From Neostapfia colusana (taxonomy: Eukaryota; Streptophyta; Magnoliopsida; Poales; Poaceae), in assembly GCA_030760725.1 (NCBI GenBank), contig JASWHV010000013.1:36924699-36988698 (forward strand): a stretch of 64,000 bases of DNA. The letters are read 5' to 3'. Position numbers and translations under genes: made by a program. Within the stretch, counting starts at the first letter, position 1, and every line of letters begins with the position of its first letter. This document shows, piece after piece, positions 1 through 9,334 of this stretch. The notes beneath the pieces are model-generated. The model was not told the origin of the DNA and did no database searches. It saw only the letters and a list, made by a program, of their open reading frames with translations.

Positions 1-1381
1 CTTCATGTTCCTGAGTTCATATGAAACGCTGATCCCTAGCATGCATTAGCCAAGTAAGTGGAGACCCCATCGTGTGGTCAGTAACGCGATAGTGTGTTCG
101 TCTAGAAATAGCTCAGGGGGACATACGCAGCGCTTGCCATCGGCGTGCCCTGCAGGGCAGTAGGTGGTATCTGTTGGGGTGATAAAATTCCCAACCGTGA
201 CGACCCGTTCGTGCTCTACTCGGGTTCCCCGTCATGTGGTGTTAAAACACGATCACGTACCTTGAGACGTGGCCTGACTCAAGGATGGCCGTACGGCAAC
301 GATACGGGCGTTTGTATTTACTTTCAAATATGGACCTGCCTGGAATGAGAATAACCTTTGAGTGCATCATTATTGGGTTTTCTTATGCAGGTACTAACCA
401 CGTATGTATCCCGTGTAGTATGCGTGTGCGAGAGCCCGTTTAGTGCCACAATTGAGGCGTATATGCCGGTATAATCCGGTTAGGATTTTCTTTTTGTGAG
501 GAACATAGTACCGACATATCATAGGCATGTGCATGAAAGATAATTATAAGGAAATAAACTCACCAAGTTTCAAAAATTAGGACCCTGGTTGGGTAGAGAA
601 GTTCAATAGTTGATCAGTGTAGTCAAAGGGATTGAAAAACAGAGTGCTCAGTTTTGGGCAGCAAGTGTGCTGAACCTTGACAGGGCATAACTCACAGATC
701 ATTTAGCCAAGGGAGGTGTGGGATATAGTTCTGGAAAGGTGTTTAAGCACTCCACAACTTTGTTGTGGGCTCCCAGAGCTGAATCACACCTTAAGATAGC
801 TTAAATTCCAGAGGAATGTAAACTGTCCAGAACCATGACAGATTTAAAACACTCTCTGGACTGTTCTGTTTTTCAAGCATAACTTCCTGTAGAAAAATTT
901 AAAATTATCATATGATATATTGTTTGAAAGGGTAGTAGATGTGTTACATCTTTGTAATTCAAAGTTTCTGCAATTGCAGCATGGAATTAAGCTGAAATTA
1001 GAGTTGAAAACAGCAACATCCAAAGGAGGTGCTGTTGAAATTCTGCCAGAAATTCTGTTGACATTGAATTACCCTCACATTTAAATCAGAGCTGATATTG
1101 GGGCAAATAAATACTCGTTGGGAAGATACTGAAGTTAACTTTAACTTTGGTATGCATCTTGAGTCATGAAAATGACGAGAACAAGATAAAAATCTGGGAT
1201 ATGTAGAAACTGGTCATTCTGACAGAGGAATGACAGTTGCACTCATTTGAGAGATTGTTGTACCCTAGGGGGTTTAAGTACTTCCAATGGGGTAGAACAT
1301 ACTCATGAGTGGTTATCTTAAACTAGTGAAAGATTTGAGTATATGTCTTACTCAAGTTTTGTTTGCTAGAGACCATGTTTG
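1..1381 (+). other. Element E untranslated leader, upstream part
   Basis: No coding sequence of note. It aligns with the leader of B (reverse strand, about 50890-52155) and less closely with leaders of C (26019-27518), D and H. It holds a conserved block around 420-520 with CCGG TATAAT CCGG at 466-479 and the phrase 'gaggaac(a/g)tagtaccgacat'. It also holds three degenerate units beginning near 733, 924 and 1117 (about 192 nt apart). Element A interrupts the leader after 1381 and it resumes at 12374. Confidence 0.85.
1377..1381. repeat. Target-site duplication GTTTG of element A (partner 12369-12373)
   Basis: GTTTG directly precedes the TGTGACACCC start of the left LTR and recurs directly after the GGCGTCACA end of the right LTR, proving a single integration event. 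Confidence 0.97.
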
Positions 1382-1524
1382 TGTGACACCCTCACCTTGG
1401 GTGTCAGCATATGTTCATGTTCTATGAAGAAGAAAAACATTTTAAGAAAAGAGGGAACAGAGACAAGTATAAAAAGGATAGTGAGTAAAGCTCTCCAAGA
1501 GCACCGAAGGCAACTTCCACAGCC

Positions 1525-2060
1525 AGCAGACCACGTGGTGTGTTCGGAGCTCATCCCTGAGAGATTTTGAGAGGTCCGACGCTAAACTGGCTACGTGGCA
1601 GGCTCGGGGGTCACCTCTGCGATTGGAAGGAGGTCCGACCCTGTGGGACATGTGCTGCCCGCGGAGCTAGCCTCTGCGGAAGAAGCAAAGGCATTTTTCA
1701 TAAGACACGTGTCATCCTCGGAGCTAGTCCTCGCGGAAATAAGAGGACCAGTCGCACGGATACGTGTCAATCTCGGAGCTCATCTCAGAGAAGTCCGGAT
1801 CTATTGAACACGTGTCGCCACCGGAGCTTATCACCGGGAGGTCCGTCGCTGCTAGACACGTGTCGATCTCGGGGCATGTCCCTGAGGGAAGGAGAGGGGG
1901 AAGACCGGCACCAACACGTGGCGTGCGCAGAGCTCACCTCCAAAGGAGGGGGAGGTCTCGGTCGATTGACACGCGGCACAATCGGGGCTCGTCTCTGCGG
2001 AGGAGGAGATATCAGGCCCGGAAGGACACGTGGAGCCTCCGGAGCTCATCATCACGGAGG
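1525..2060 (+). promoter_or_regulatory. Tandem G-box/ABRE-like array in U3 of element A 5' LTR
   Basis: About ten degenerate units of 45-67 bp follow one another. Most carry an ACGTG core (near 1531, 1591, 1703, 1758, 1807, 1855, 1912, 2025; variants ACATGTG near 1636 and CACGCGG near 1969). A GGAGCTC/GGAGCTT-like element follows at a similar distance in many units. The array ends about 165 bp before the TATA box, the position expected for an LTR enhancer. ACGTGTC/ACGTGG is the binding core of plant bZIP (ABRE/G-box) and bHLH factors, so abscisic-acid or stress responsiveness is a reasonable inference. Short open frames across it look like by-products of GC-rich repeats. Confidence 0.75.
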
Positions 2061-2224
2061 TAACGAGTTCTGGAGCGGATGTTACGAGTAAGGACACCGG
2101 TACGCAACAGAAACCGATCTAAAATCCACGATGATTACCAAAGATGAGACGTTAGGATCCAACAAAGATCTGAGTAAGACTCTTATTCGGGATCCAATCA
2201 GATTAGGACTCTTCTCTTCCCGAT

Positions 2225-2232
2225 TATAAATA
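2225..2232 (+). promoter_or_regulatory. TATA box of element A 5' LTR
   Basis: TATAAATA lies 843 bp into the LTR, downstream of the G-box array and upstream of a CT-rich, ATG-free leader. The matching site in the 3' LTR is 10178-10185. Transcription would be expected to start about 30 bp downstream. Confidence 0.8.
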
Positions 2233-2715
2233 GAGCCCAAAACCTCTGGCCGAAACCACAAACTTCTCTTTCAAATCCTGAGACGACAACTTAGAGCCCT
2301 AGCCCTAACTCGCCGAGCAAAACATCGCCGAAGCGCAACAAGGGAGATCATCGGAGAAGAACCGAGCGGTCTGAGGAGGACCTCGAAGTCAAGAAGAGTG
2401 TGAGGTAGGACTTCAATACCACCTTACGACATTATTGTGTTCATCTCTTTGCATCTGTTCTTCGATTACTTTCGAACAGAAGCTTCTCGTGGGCAGATCA
2501 CTCGATGATCAGTTTGATCTAACGACAAAATCATCGCCATGTCCACCTTTGATCCGAACACCTCTGACCATGCAAGCCATGCAAGAACACGTACAGATCA
2601 ATCTAATAAAACTAGTCATAGGATAGCATGCATGTGCATCATCGCATCTAGTTTAGGGTTTGTGCATGATATTGATTGCCGTGAATTTTGTATGCACGTG
2701 AATCCTACATAGCAG

Positions 2716-4116
2716 GACAAGCTCAGGAAGCTGTCTACGACGAGCTCCAGCAACAAGGTTTTGAGAATCAAGAACAACCGGAACCGCAAGAACAAGGCAA
2801 ATGCTCCTTGACCATGTTGATCCTATGTTTTGGGTAAAACTATTTTGTTTTGCGAAAAGGTGTGTGTGCTGAGTCAAACATGATGGGAAACCCTTTTATA
2901 GGAGTTTACTAGTTTTGATTAAACCATCCTTGTCGCCTGGGAGGTTTATGAGTCGGGTATGGTTTTTGCTTTATGCTTCGCTGAGTCCATGGGATTGGGA
3001 AGCGAGATAGATGTGTCTAGCTAACTGCACTCGTAATGATAATAAGGAACTGCTGATGTTAATGAACATGGATCGGAGGGAGATCTAGGCAAGTCTGGGT
3101 TTGTGAATGAGGTAGCATGAGATGGTGGTTTTGCTTGCCGTAGATCTAAGGACCGGTTCATGCATGCACATGCCAGAATAACAGTGCCACCACAAGGCCA
3201 AGTATGGGTGCGGCTTAGCTGAGTAATTAGATAAGTTGCTAGAGTGTTATGGACTGTGGAAGGCGCGGGGAATGGGAGTCGAGTGAGGACTGCGCTGGGA
3301 ACTGCATGGCACAAGAGGGGGCCCGTGGGTGGGAGAATTGGAGATTCTAGCCTGCCGGTGAAACCTTAGTGAGTCCATACATCTAGTAACCCCTTTGTAA
3401 AGGCTATTTTGTGATCTCTTGACCATACACCGACGGTTGTGTACTGGTATAATGGAGGTTCTGCAGTCGCCGACGGGTGACGAAATCACAAACTTGTGGG
3501 TAAAGAGGTGCAAACTCTGCAGAGTTATTAAAAACTATCATGATAGCCGAGCTTACGGTCACGAGCACCTGGCTAAACTGCCATGATTAGATGGGACGGT
3601 TATTGGGATGGTTATTGGGATGGTTATTGGGATGGTTATTGGGAAGGTTCTTGATTATGGTTATTGATTCGGTTATGGTTATTGGTTTGAAACTGTTGAG
3701 TCTGGATGATGAGATGGTTGCATGACTGGTGGGTCATGACATGAGATTGGTCTCGGTGCGAGACAAGGTTGTTTTATGAGGTGAGATGGTAGCGAATACG
3801 AGGAGGTATTTGTGAGTATGAATAAAAGAATGGTTAATGTTCGGATGGAATCACGGGAAGTGATGGAGGTATGTTGGTAATTTAATACATGCTGGGATTA
3901 CATTGATCTAAAGTTAAGTTGCTGTTTTACCATGGTTTTATAAATCTGCTTTTCTGCAAATAAACCTTTGATACCTACCTTGTTTATGAGCTGCATATCA
4001 TGTGTTATTCCCGCACTTGCTGAGTACATCATTGTGCTCAAACTTGCATTATTATTTCCTCATCAACAGCAAGAGAAGACTACTATGAAGATCAAGTAGA
4101 GCATTATGGCGTGTGA
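2716..4116 (+). other. Putative two-exon acidic ORF in element A 5' LTR (exons 2716-2796 and 4070-4116)
   Basis: The first exon follows ACATAGCAG and is 81 nt: 2 nt, 26 open codons rich in Q and E, then 1 nt, ending CAAG before GCAAAT (a GC-type donor; GCAAGT in the 3' LTR copy). The second exon follows CATCAACAG and reads on in phase 1 through an acidic, tyrosine-rich 14-residue tail to TGA at 4114-4116. AATAAA lies 90 nt downstream. Between the two LTR copies exon 1 shows three synonymous third-position changes and one replacement, and exon 2 is identical. No ATG precedes it in the predicted first exon, so how it would be translated is unknown. Splicing is inference. Confidence 0.45.
3597..3647 (+). 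repeat. 12-bp minisatellite in element A 5' LTR
   Basis: Four head-to-tail copies of a TTATTGGGATGG-type unit. The 3' LTR has the same number of copies (11551-11601) with one substitution, so the array predates this insertion. It lies in the putative intron of the LTR. Confidence 0.85.
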
Positions 4117-4205
4117 TCTGTTCTCAACCTTGCCTGTGGAGGGTGTAGAGATGGAGCCACTTCTGCTTAGTTTTGCTTCCGCATTAGTTTTGCTTCCGCA
4201 TTTAA

Positions 4206-4282
4206 AATAAAGATTTCCGCTGCATAGAATTAAGACTTCCGCTGTGAGCATGAGTCCAAGACTCATGAGGTGTTGTAATAAA
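4206..4282 (+). promoter_or_regulatory. Polyadenylation-signal-like motifs near the end of element A 5' LTR
   Basis: AATAAA occurs at 4206-4211 and 4277-4282, 90 and 161 nt after the stop of the putative LTR ORF. AATAAA at a comparable distance is seen in the LTRs of B, C and G. It implies either a long R region or that the LTR can terminate its own short transcript. Confidence 0.5.
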
Positions 4283-4414
4283 CTCTGTTATTCGTGGTAA
4301 TATATAATCTGAATTCAGTTTGTGGAATGTATGTGTATGTGTGATAAACATCCTGGGCACACATATGCATTAGTTCTCGGTTCCGTGGTTTTCCACAGAA
4401 TTGAGGGCGTCACA

Positions 4415-4858
4415 GATTGGTATCTGAGCCACGGGTTGATAGTAGGTTACACGCCTAGATAGAAACCTTAGATTGATATTAGAGCCACGGGTTAACAGCA
4501 AGTTACACCCCTAAATAGAAGTCACAGGTAGCTAAGCCACGCTGACCAAAGGAAGCATCCTACGGTGAATAGCTTAGATTGGCCTTGAAACCACCTTGGC
4601 ATAGGGAACCATCCTTGAATAGGAGTTGTGTGGGCCCTTGTGATGATTATTTGTGATTGCGTACTTAGTGTGAGTGGTGGGACGTCTCAAAAACGTTGTC
4701 CATATCCACACATAAGAAGAAGGAGGTGTGAGATGTTTCGGCACTTGCTCACATCCTCATAAGGGCTAATATATATAGTCCAACTCACCTTGATGCATAT
4801 AGTTGAAAGGACCTACCTAACCTTCTAACCTTCTATTCCATTTCGTTCTCTCTCACAG
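4415..4858 (+). other. Element A primer-binding site and short leader
   Basis: TTGGTATCTGAGCC at about 4417-4430 matches the plant initiator tRNA-Met primer-binding site (usual core TGGTATCAGAGC) with one change, one base after the LTR end. The 'gagccacgggtt' phrase recurs near 4480, giving a small local duplication. The leader is only 444 bp, against 1.5-1.8 kb in B, C and E. It ends in a pyrimidine-rich stretch and CTCTCACAG directly abutting the gag ATG, which looks like a 3' splice site. Confidence 0.85.
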
Positions 4859-5818
4859 ATGGTGAGAGGAAACGCTAGCCGAAGGAACGTCCAGGAAGAT
4901 GACCACGAGGAAGTTCCTGCTAACCCCGGAGCTGGAGAAAACCACCTAGAAAGGTTGATGGCCATGCAAAATCAGCTTATGCAAACCATGATCCAAACTT
5001 TGGGTCAGTTGCAGGCCAACCAACACCCCGTTCCGGCACCACCGCCACCACCACCGCCGGCTCATAACAGGTTGGGAGAGTTCATGAGGACTCGACCACC
5101 CACCTTTGCTCAAGCAAGCGATCCAATGGAGGCCGATGATTGGTTTAAATCCATGGAGAAGAAGCTTGCCATTGTTCAGTGCAACGACCGAGAGAAGGTT
5201 CTCTTTGCGTCGCACCAATTAATGAGAGCAGCTGCTGACTGGTGGGATGCCTTGAGCAACGCCCATGCCAACCTGGAGACAATCACTTGGACTGAGTTCA
5301 AGGGAAGTTTCCGCTCCCACTACATTCCTGTTGGCGTAATGATGCTCAAGAGGCAGGAGTTTGAAAGTCTCCGCCAAGGACAGAAAAGTGTGAATGAATA
5401 TCTCAAAAAGTTCATACAACTGTCCCGGTATGCCCCCGAAGATGTCAACTCAGATCAGAGGAAGCAGTACCTGTTCATGAGAGGGTTGAACAATGAGATC
5501 CAAGTTCAGCTCCTCAACAATGACTATGTAAGCTTCCAGAAGCTGGTTGATAAGGCTATTGTGGTGGAAAACAAGATCCGAGAGATCGAGCAAGAGTGCA
5601 AAAGGAAGATGCCATACCAGCCCCAAGGGAGCAACGTACGGCCTAGGTACATGCCCCTGCACCGCAGCATGGATCGACCACTCCTACGTACCGCCCTGGT
5701 CAGCCACCACAGCAACGATTCGTTGCACCGGCACCTCGAGTGCCCATGCCTCCTGCGCCCCGGCCTAACAATGGCGCCCCTGTTCAAAACCCCCGCCGCA
5801 ACGTACCTACTGCCATAG
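4859..5818 (+). pseudogene. gag: Element A gag (capsid/nucleocapsid region), frameshifted at its 3' end
   Basis: Reads open for 319 codons from an ATG abutting CACAG. After a charged N-terminus and a Q-rich then proline-rich stretch (about residues 40-70) it has the retrotransposon Gag fold: the MRTRPPTF and DDWFKSMEKK motifs, a tryptophan-rich DWWDAL segment and a conserved YAPEDV block (about residues 80-240). The true frame is lost near 5660-5800; the end of this frame (from about residue 255) is out-of-frame sequence, and Gag-Pol continues in another frame. The nucleocapsid zinc knuckle that should follow retains only GHFANQC; the CX2C half is deleted (around 5810). Virus-like particle RNA binding by this copy would be defective. 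Confidence 0.85.
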
Positions 5819-8220
5819 GCCACTTCGCCAACCAGTGCCCGAGGAGCGGCCCTGGACAGCAAGGTAACATGCCCAAGCAGAACCAGCGACCAAACGGAGG
5901 GGACAACCAAGGGAACCGTGGACCGCAGAACTATGCTCGTGGCCACGTTAACCATGTCACTGCTGAAGAAGCACAACAGGCTGAGGACGTCGCAATTGCT
6001 ATGTTCCTTGCCAACTCCAACCCAGCCACCATTTTATTTGATTCTGGAGCATCACATTCCTTCATATCATCCGAATATGTTGCCAAACATCATCTACCCG
6101 TATCCCACCTAGAAAGTGCTATGTTAGTTAATTCTCCCGGAGGAGAAATGAGGACTAATATAGTATGTCCTAAAGTAAGCCTTAAAATAAGGGGGATAGA
6201 CTTCCTTGCCAACCTTATTGTCTTGGACTCCCACGGAATTGACATCATACTCGCAATGGACTGGTTAAGCAAGCACAATGGAGTAATCCAATGCGCTGAG
6301 AGAAGCGTGCAGTTGACAAACGAACACGCTATCCGTGTCGAGTTTGAGTCAGCCCAACAAGCAACCGAACGGGCGGATTTGAACCATGTTGAAGGAGTAG
6401 CATTGGACAACATTCCAGCGGTTCAGGAATTTTCGGACGTGTTCCCGGAAGAACTTCCAGGTATGCCACCTGACCGGGACATCGAGTTTGACATAGATTT
6501 GGTACCTGGAACTGCACCCATAGCTAAGAGACCATATAGGATGCTCGTCAACGAGTTAGTTGAACTCAAGAAGCAAATTCAAGAACAGTTGGAGAAGGAT
6601 TTTATCCGGCCAAGCTCATCACCATGGGGAGCCCCGGTACTTTTTGTGGACAAGAAGGACGGAACCCAAAGAATGTGCGTGGACTACAGGTCTCTCAACG
6701 AGGTGACAATCAAGAATAAATACCCTCTGCCCCGTATAGAGGACCTGTTCGATCAAATGAAAGGAGCCCAAGTATTCTCCAAGATTGATCTTCGGTCAGG
6801 ATATTTCCATCTGAAGATTAAGCCCTCCGATATACCTAAGACAGCCTTTCGGACACGGTATGGTTCATATGAATGTACCGTTATGTCTTTTGGATTAACG
6901 AATGCACCCGCGTACTTCATGTACCTTATGAACAAGGTTTTCATGGAATACTTGGACAAGTTCGTCGTGGTTTTCATCGATGACATTATGATGTATTCAA
7001 AAAGTGAGGAGGAGCATGAAAAGCATCTGAGATTGACCTTGCAGAAGTTGCGTGAGCATCAATTGTATGCCAAGCTCAACAAGTGTCAATTTTGGCTAAA
7101 GGAAATATCTTTCCTAGGCCACATCATCTCCAAGGAAGGGGTATCGGTTGATCCTGGAAAGGTGAGAGATGTTCTAAAGTGGGACCAACCGAAGAGCGTG
7201 AGGGATATTCAAAGTTTCCTTGGGATGGCAGGATACTATCGGCGCTTCATTAAAGACTTCTCCAAGATAGCAAAACCTATGACGGAGTTGTTAATGAAGG
7301 GAAAAGTCTTTCAATGGACGCAAGCCTGCCAAGAAAGTTTTGAGGGGCTCAAGAAAAGGCTAACCACAGCACCAGTTCTGGTATTGCCAGACGTAAGCAA
7401 GAGTTTTGACATATATTGTGACGCATCCAGACAAGGGCTCAGATGTGTACTCATGCAGGAAGGACAAGTGGTAGCCTATGCCTCACAACAATTAAAGAAG
7501 CATGAGCTCAATTATCGTACGCATGATTTGGAGTTAGCAGCAGTGGTGCATGCATTGAAGATTTGGAGACATTATATCCTTGGTCATCGGTGTGAGATCT
7601 ATACGGATCATAAAAGCCTCAAGTACATATTTACACAAACGGACTTGAATTTGAGGCAATGTCGATGGTTAGAACTCATCAAGGATTATGATGTGGGAAT
7701 TAACTACCACCCCGGGAAGGCCAATGTAGTCGCTGACGCATTAAGCGGAAAGGGAGCATGCCACCAACTCACGGTTCTAGAGCTACCACCCGAACTACAA
7801 AAGGAGTTCGAACGGTTACACCTCGGATTCTTGAATAACGTGGAGATAATAGAGATCCACTCCCCATTGGAGCAAGAAATAAGAGAGGGCCAAGCAACGG
7901 ACGAGGGGATCAAGGAGATCAAGGAAAGAATCCGACAAGGGATAGAGAAGGATTTCAAGGAGGATAAAAAGGGTACGCTTTGGCTAGGAAAAAGGATTTG
8001 TGTGCCAAACCTAAGACACCTTCGCGACATGATCTTAAGGGAGGCACATGATTCACCCTATTCCATACATCCAGGGAGCACCAAAATGTACAAGGACTTG
8101 AAAACTTGCTATTGGTGGGATGGTATGAAGAGGGATATAGCCGAATACGTTGCCCTATGCGACACATGCCAACAGGTAAAAGTCGAACATCAAAACCCGC
8201 TGGATTGTTGCAACCTTTGA
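5740..8220 (+). pseudogene. pol: Element A pol: protease, reverse transcriptase, RNase H, start of integrase
   Basis: Open frame of about 826 codons with no own start. It should be part of one Gag-Pol polyprotein, as in C. Seen in order: retropepsin DSGA motif near 6040; the reverse transcriptase YPLPRIEDLFDQ and SKIDLRSGYF block near 6725-6800; the active site FIDD near 6975; RNase H (YCDAS near 7415, TDHKSLKYIF near 7605); the integrase HHCC zinc module (HPGSTKMY then CDTCQQVK, 8065-8180). An indel near 8190 throws integrase out of frame. Apart from the ends this frame is clean, so the protein could have been functional until recently. Confidence 0.9.
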
Positions 8221-9300
8221 AAATACCTGAATGGAAATGGGAGGACATCAGTATGGACTTCATTATCGGATTGCCACGAACTCAGTCAGGATACGACTCC
8301 ATCTGGGTCATTGTGGACCGATTGACGAAAACCGCCCATTTTCTTCCGGTAAAGACCAGTTACAACGTTACACAGTTGGCAGAGTTGTACATGGAGCAGA
8401 TCGTGTGCCGTCATGGAGTTCCGAAGAGGATAGTCTCAGATCGAGGTTTTCAGTTTACCTCTAGATTCTGGAGGAAGCTGCAGAAATCCATGGGTACACG
8501 ACTGGATTTTAGCTCCGCCTATCACCCACAAACAGATGGGCAAATCGAAAGGACGAACCAAATTTTGGAGGACATGTTGAGAGCTTGCGCCTTGAAACGT
8601 GGGCGTAGTTGGGATAGGAGTTTACCGTATGCCGAGTTCTCCTATAACAACAGCTATCAAGCTAGCTTGAAGATGTCGCCTTTCGAAGACTTATATGGTA
8701 GACGGTGTAGAACGCCGCTGTTCTGGAACTAGACTGGAGAGAACCAGGTGTTTGGACCCGAAGTACTACAAGAGGCTGAAAAGCAAGTCCAAACGATACG
8801 GGAGAACTTAAAGGCTGCTCAGTCACGACAGAAAGGCTATGCGGACAATAGGCGTAGGAAGTTGACCTTTGAAGTAGGAGACTTCGTATACCTTAAGGTA
8901 TCGCCTATCCGAGGCCAACGACGTTTCAACGTCAAAGGCAAGCTAGCGCCTCGCTACATCGGACCATTTAAGATTTTGGACAAGCGAGGAGAAGTAGCCT
9001 ATCAACTAGAGCTCCCAAACCACCTCTCCGACGTACATGGCGTGTTTCATGTATCCCAGCTCAAGAAGTGCTGAGAATACCAGAGGAACAAGTGTCAATG
9101 GGAGAACTTGAACTTCAAAAGGACCTGACTTACGCAGAACACCCTGTCCGAATCTTGGACGTAAAGGAAAGGGTCACCTGAAACAAGGTGATTCGATGGT
9201 GCAAGGTACAATGGAGCCATCACACTGAAGCTGAAGCCACATGGGAACGTGAAGAGGATATCAAGGCAGAATTTCCCCATCTATTTCCTACTAACGAATC
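8106..9300 (+). pseudogene. pol: Element A integrase core, GPY/F region and chromodomain, broken
   Basis: Integrase continues in a different frame from about 8190: MDFIIGLP (first D), VSDRG (second D), ERTNQ (catalytic E). It reads to a TAG at 8730-8732 and is open again to a TGA at 9072-9074 through the GPF motif (KLAPRYIGPF). The chromodomain follows in a third frame (about 9110-9290: VRILDVKE, WSHHTEAEATWE), itself broken by a TGA where an arginine codon (CGA) is likely. Chromodomains steer chromovirus integration, so loss of frame here would untether this copy's integrase. Confidence 0.85.
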
Positions 9301-9334
9301 TCGAGGGCGAGATTCAATTTAAGGGGGGTAGATT
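9296..9334 (+). other. Element A inverted repeat and polypurine tract
   Basis: GAATCTCG, loop AGGG, CGAGATTC (9296-9315) forms a perfect 8-bp stem immediately before the purine tract TTTAAGGGGGGTAGA (about 9318-9332). The polypurine tract primes plus-strand synthesis. The same stem recurs before the polypurine tract of B, C and E. Confidence 0.85.

Larger units (their letters stand above)
1382..4414 (+). repeat. Element A 5' LTR (3033 bp)
   Basis: Begins TGTGACACCC and ends GGCGTCACA. Layout: U3 with a tandem G-box array (about 1525-2060); TATA box TATAAATA at 2225-2232; an ATG-free first exon with a plausible donor GAG|GTAGGA after 2404; an acidic exon 2716-2796 ending in a GC donor; a 12-bp minisatellite at 3597-3647; a second acidic exon 4070-4116; AATAAA at 4206 and 4277. 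Compared with the 3' LTR, substitutions are scattered throughout. Confidence 0.96.

Noticed and set aside
1567..2097. A 174-aa ORF across the element A U3
   Set aside because: It follows the GC-rich tandem repeats, has equally long competitors on the other strand and lies upstream of the TATA box.
3597..3647. CRISPR-like or satellite array
   Set aside because: Only four contiguous 12-bp units without spacers, inside a plant LTR.
5660..5818. Programmed gag/pol frameshift in element A
   Set aside because: C and B carry Gag-Pol in one frame, and the shift in A coincides with loss of half the zinc knuckle, so it is damage.
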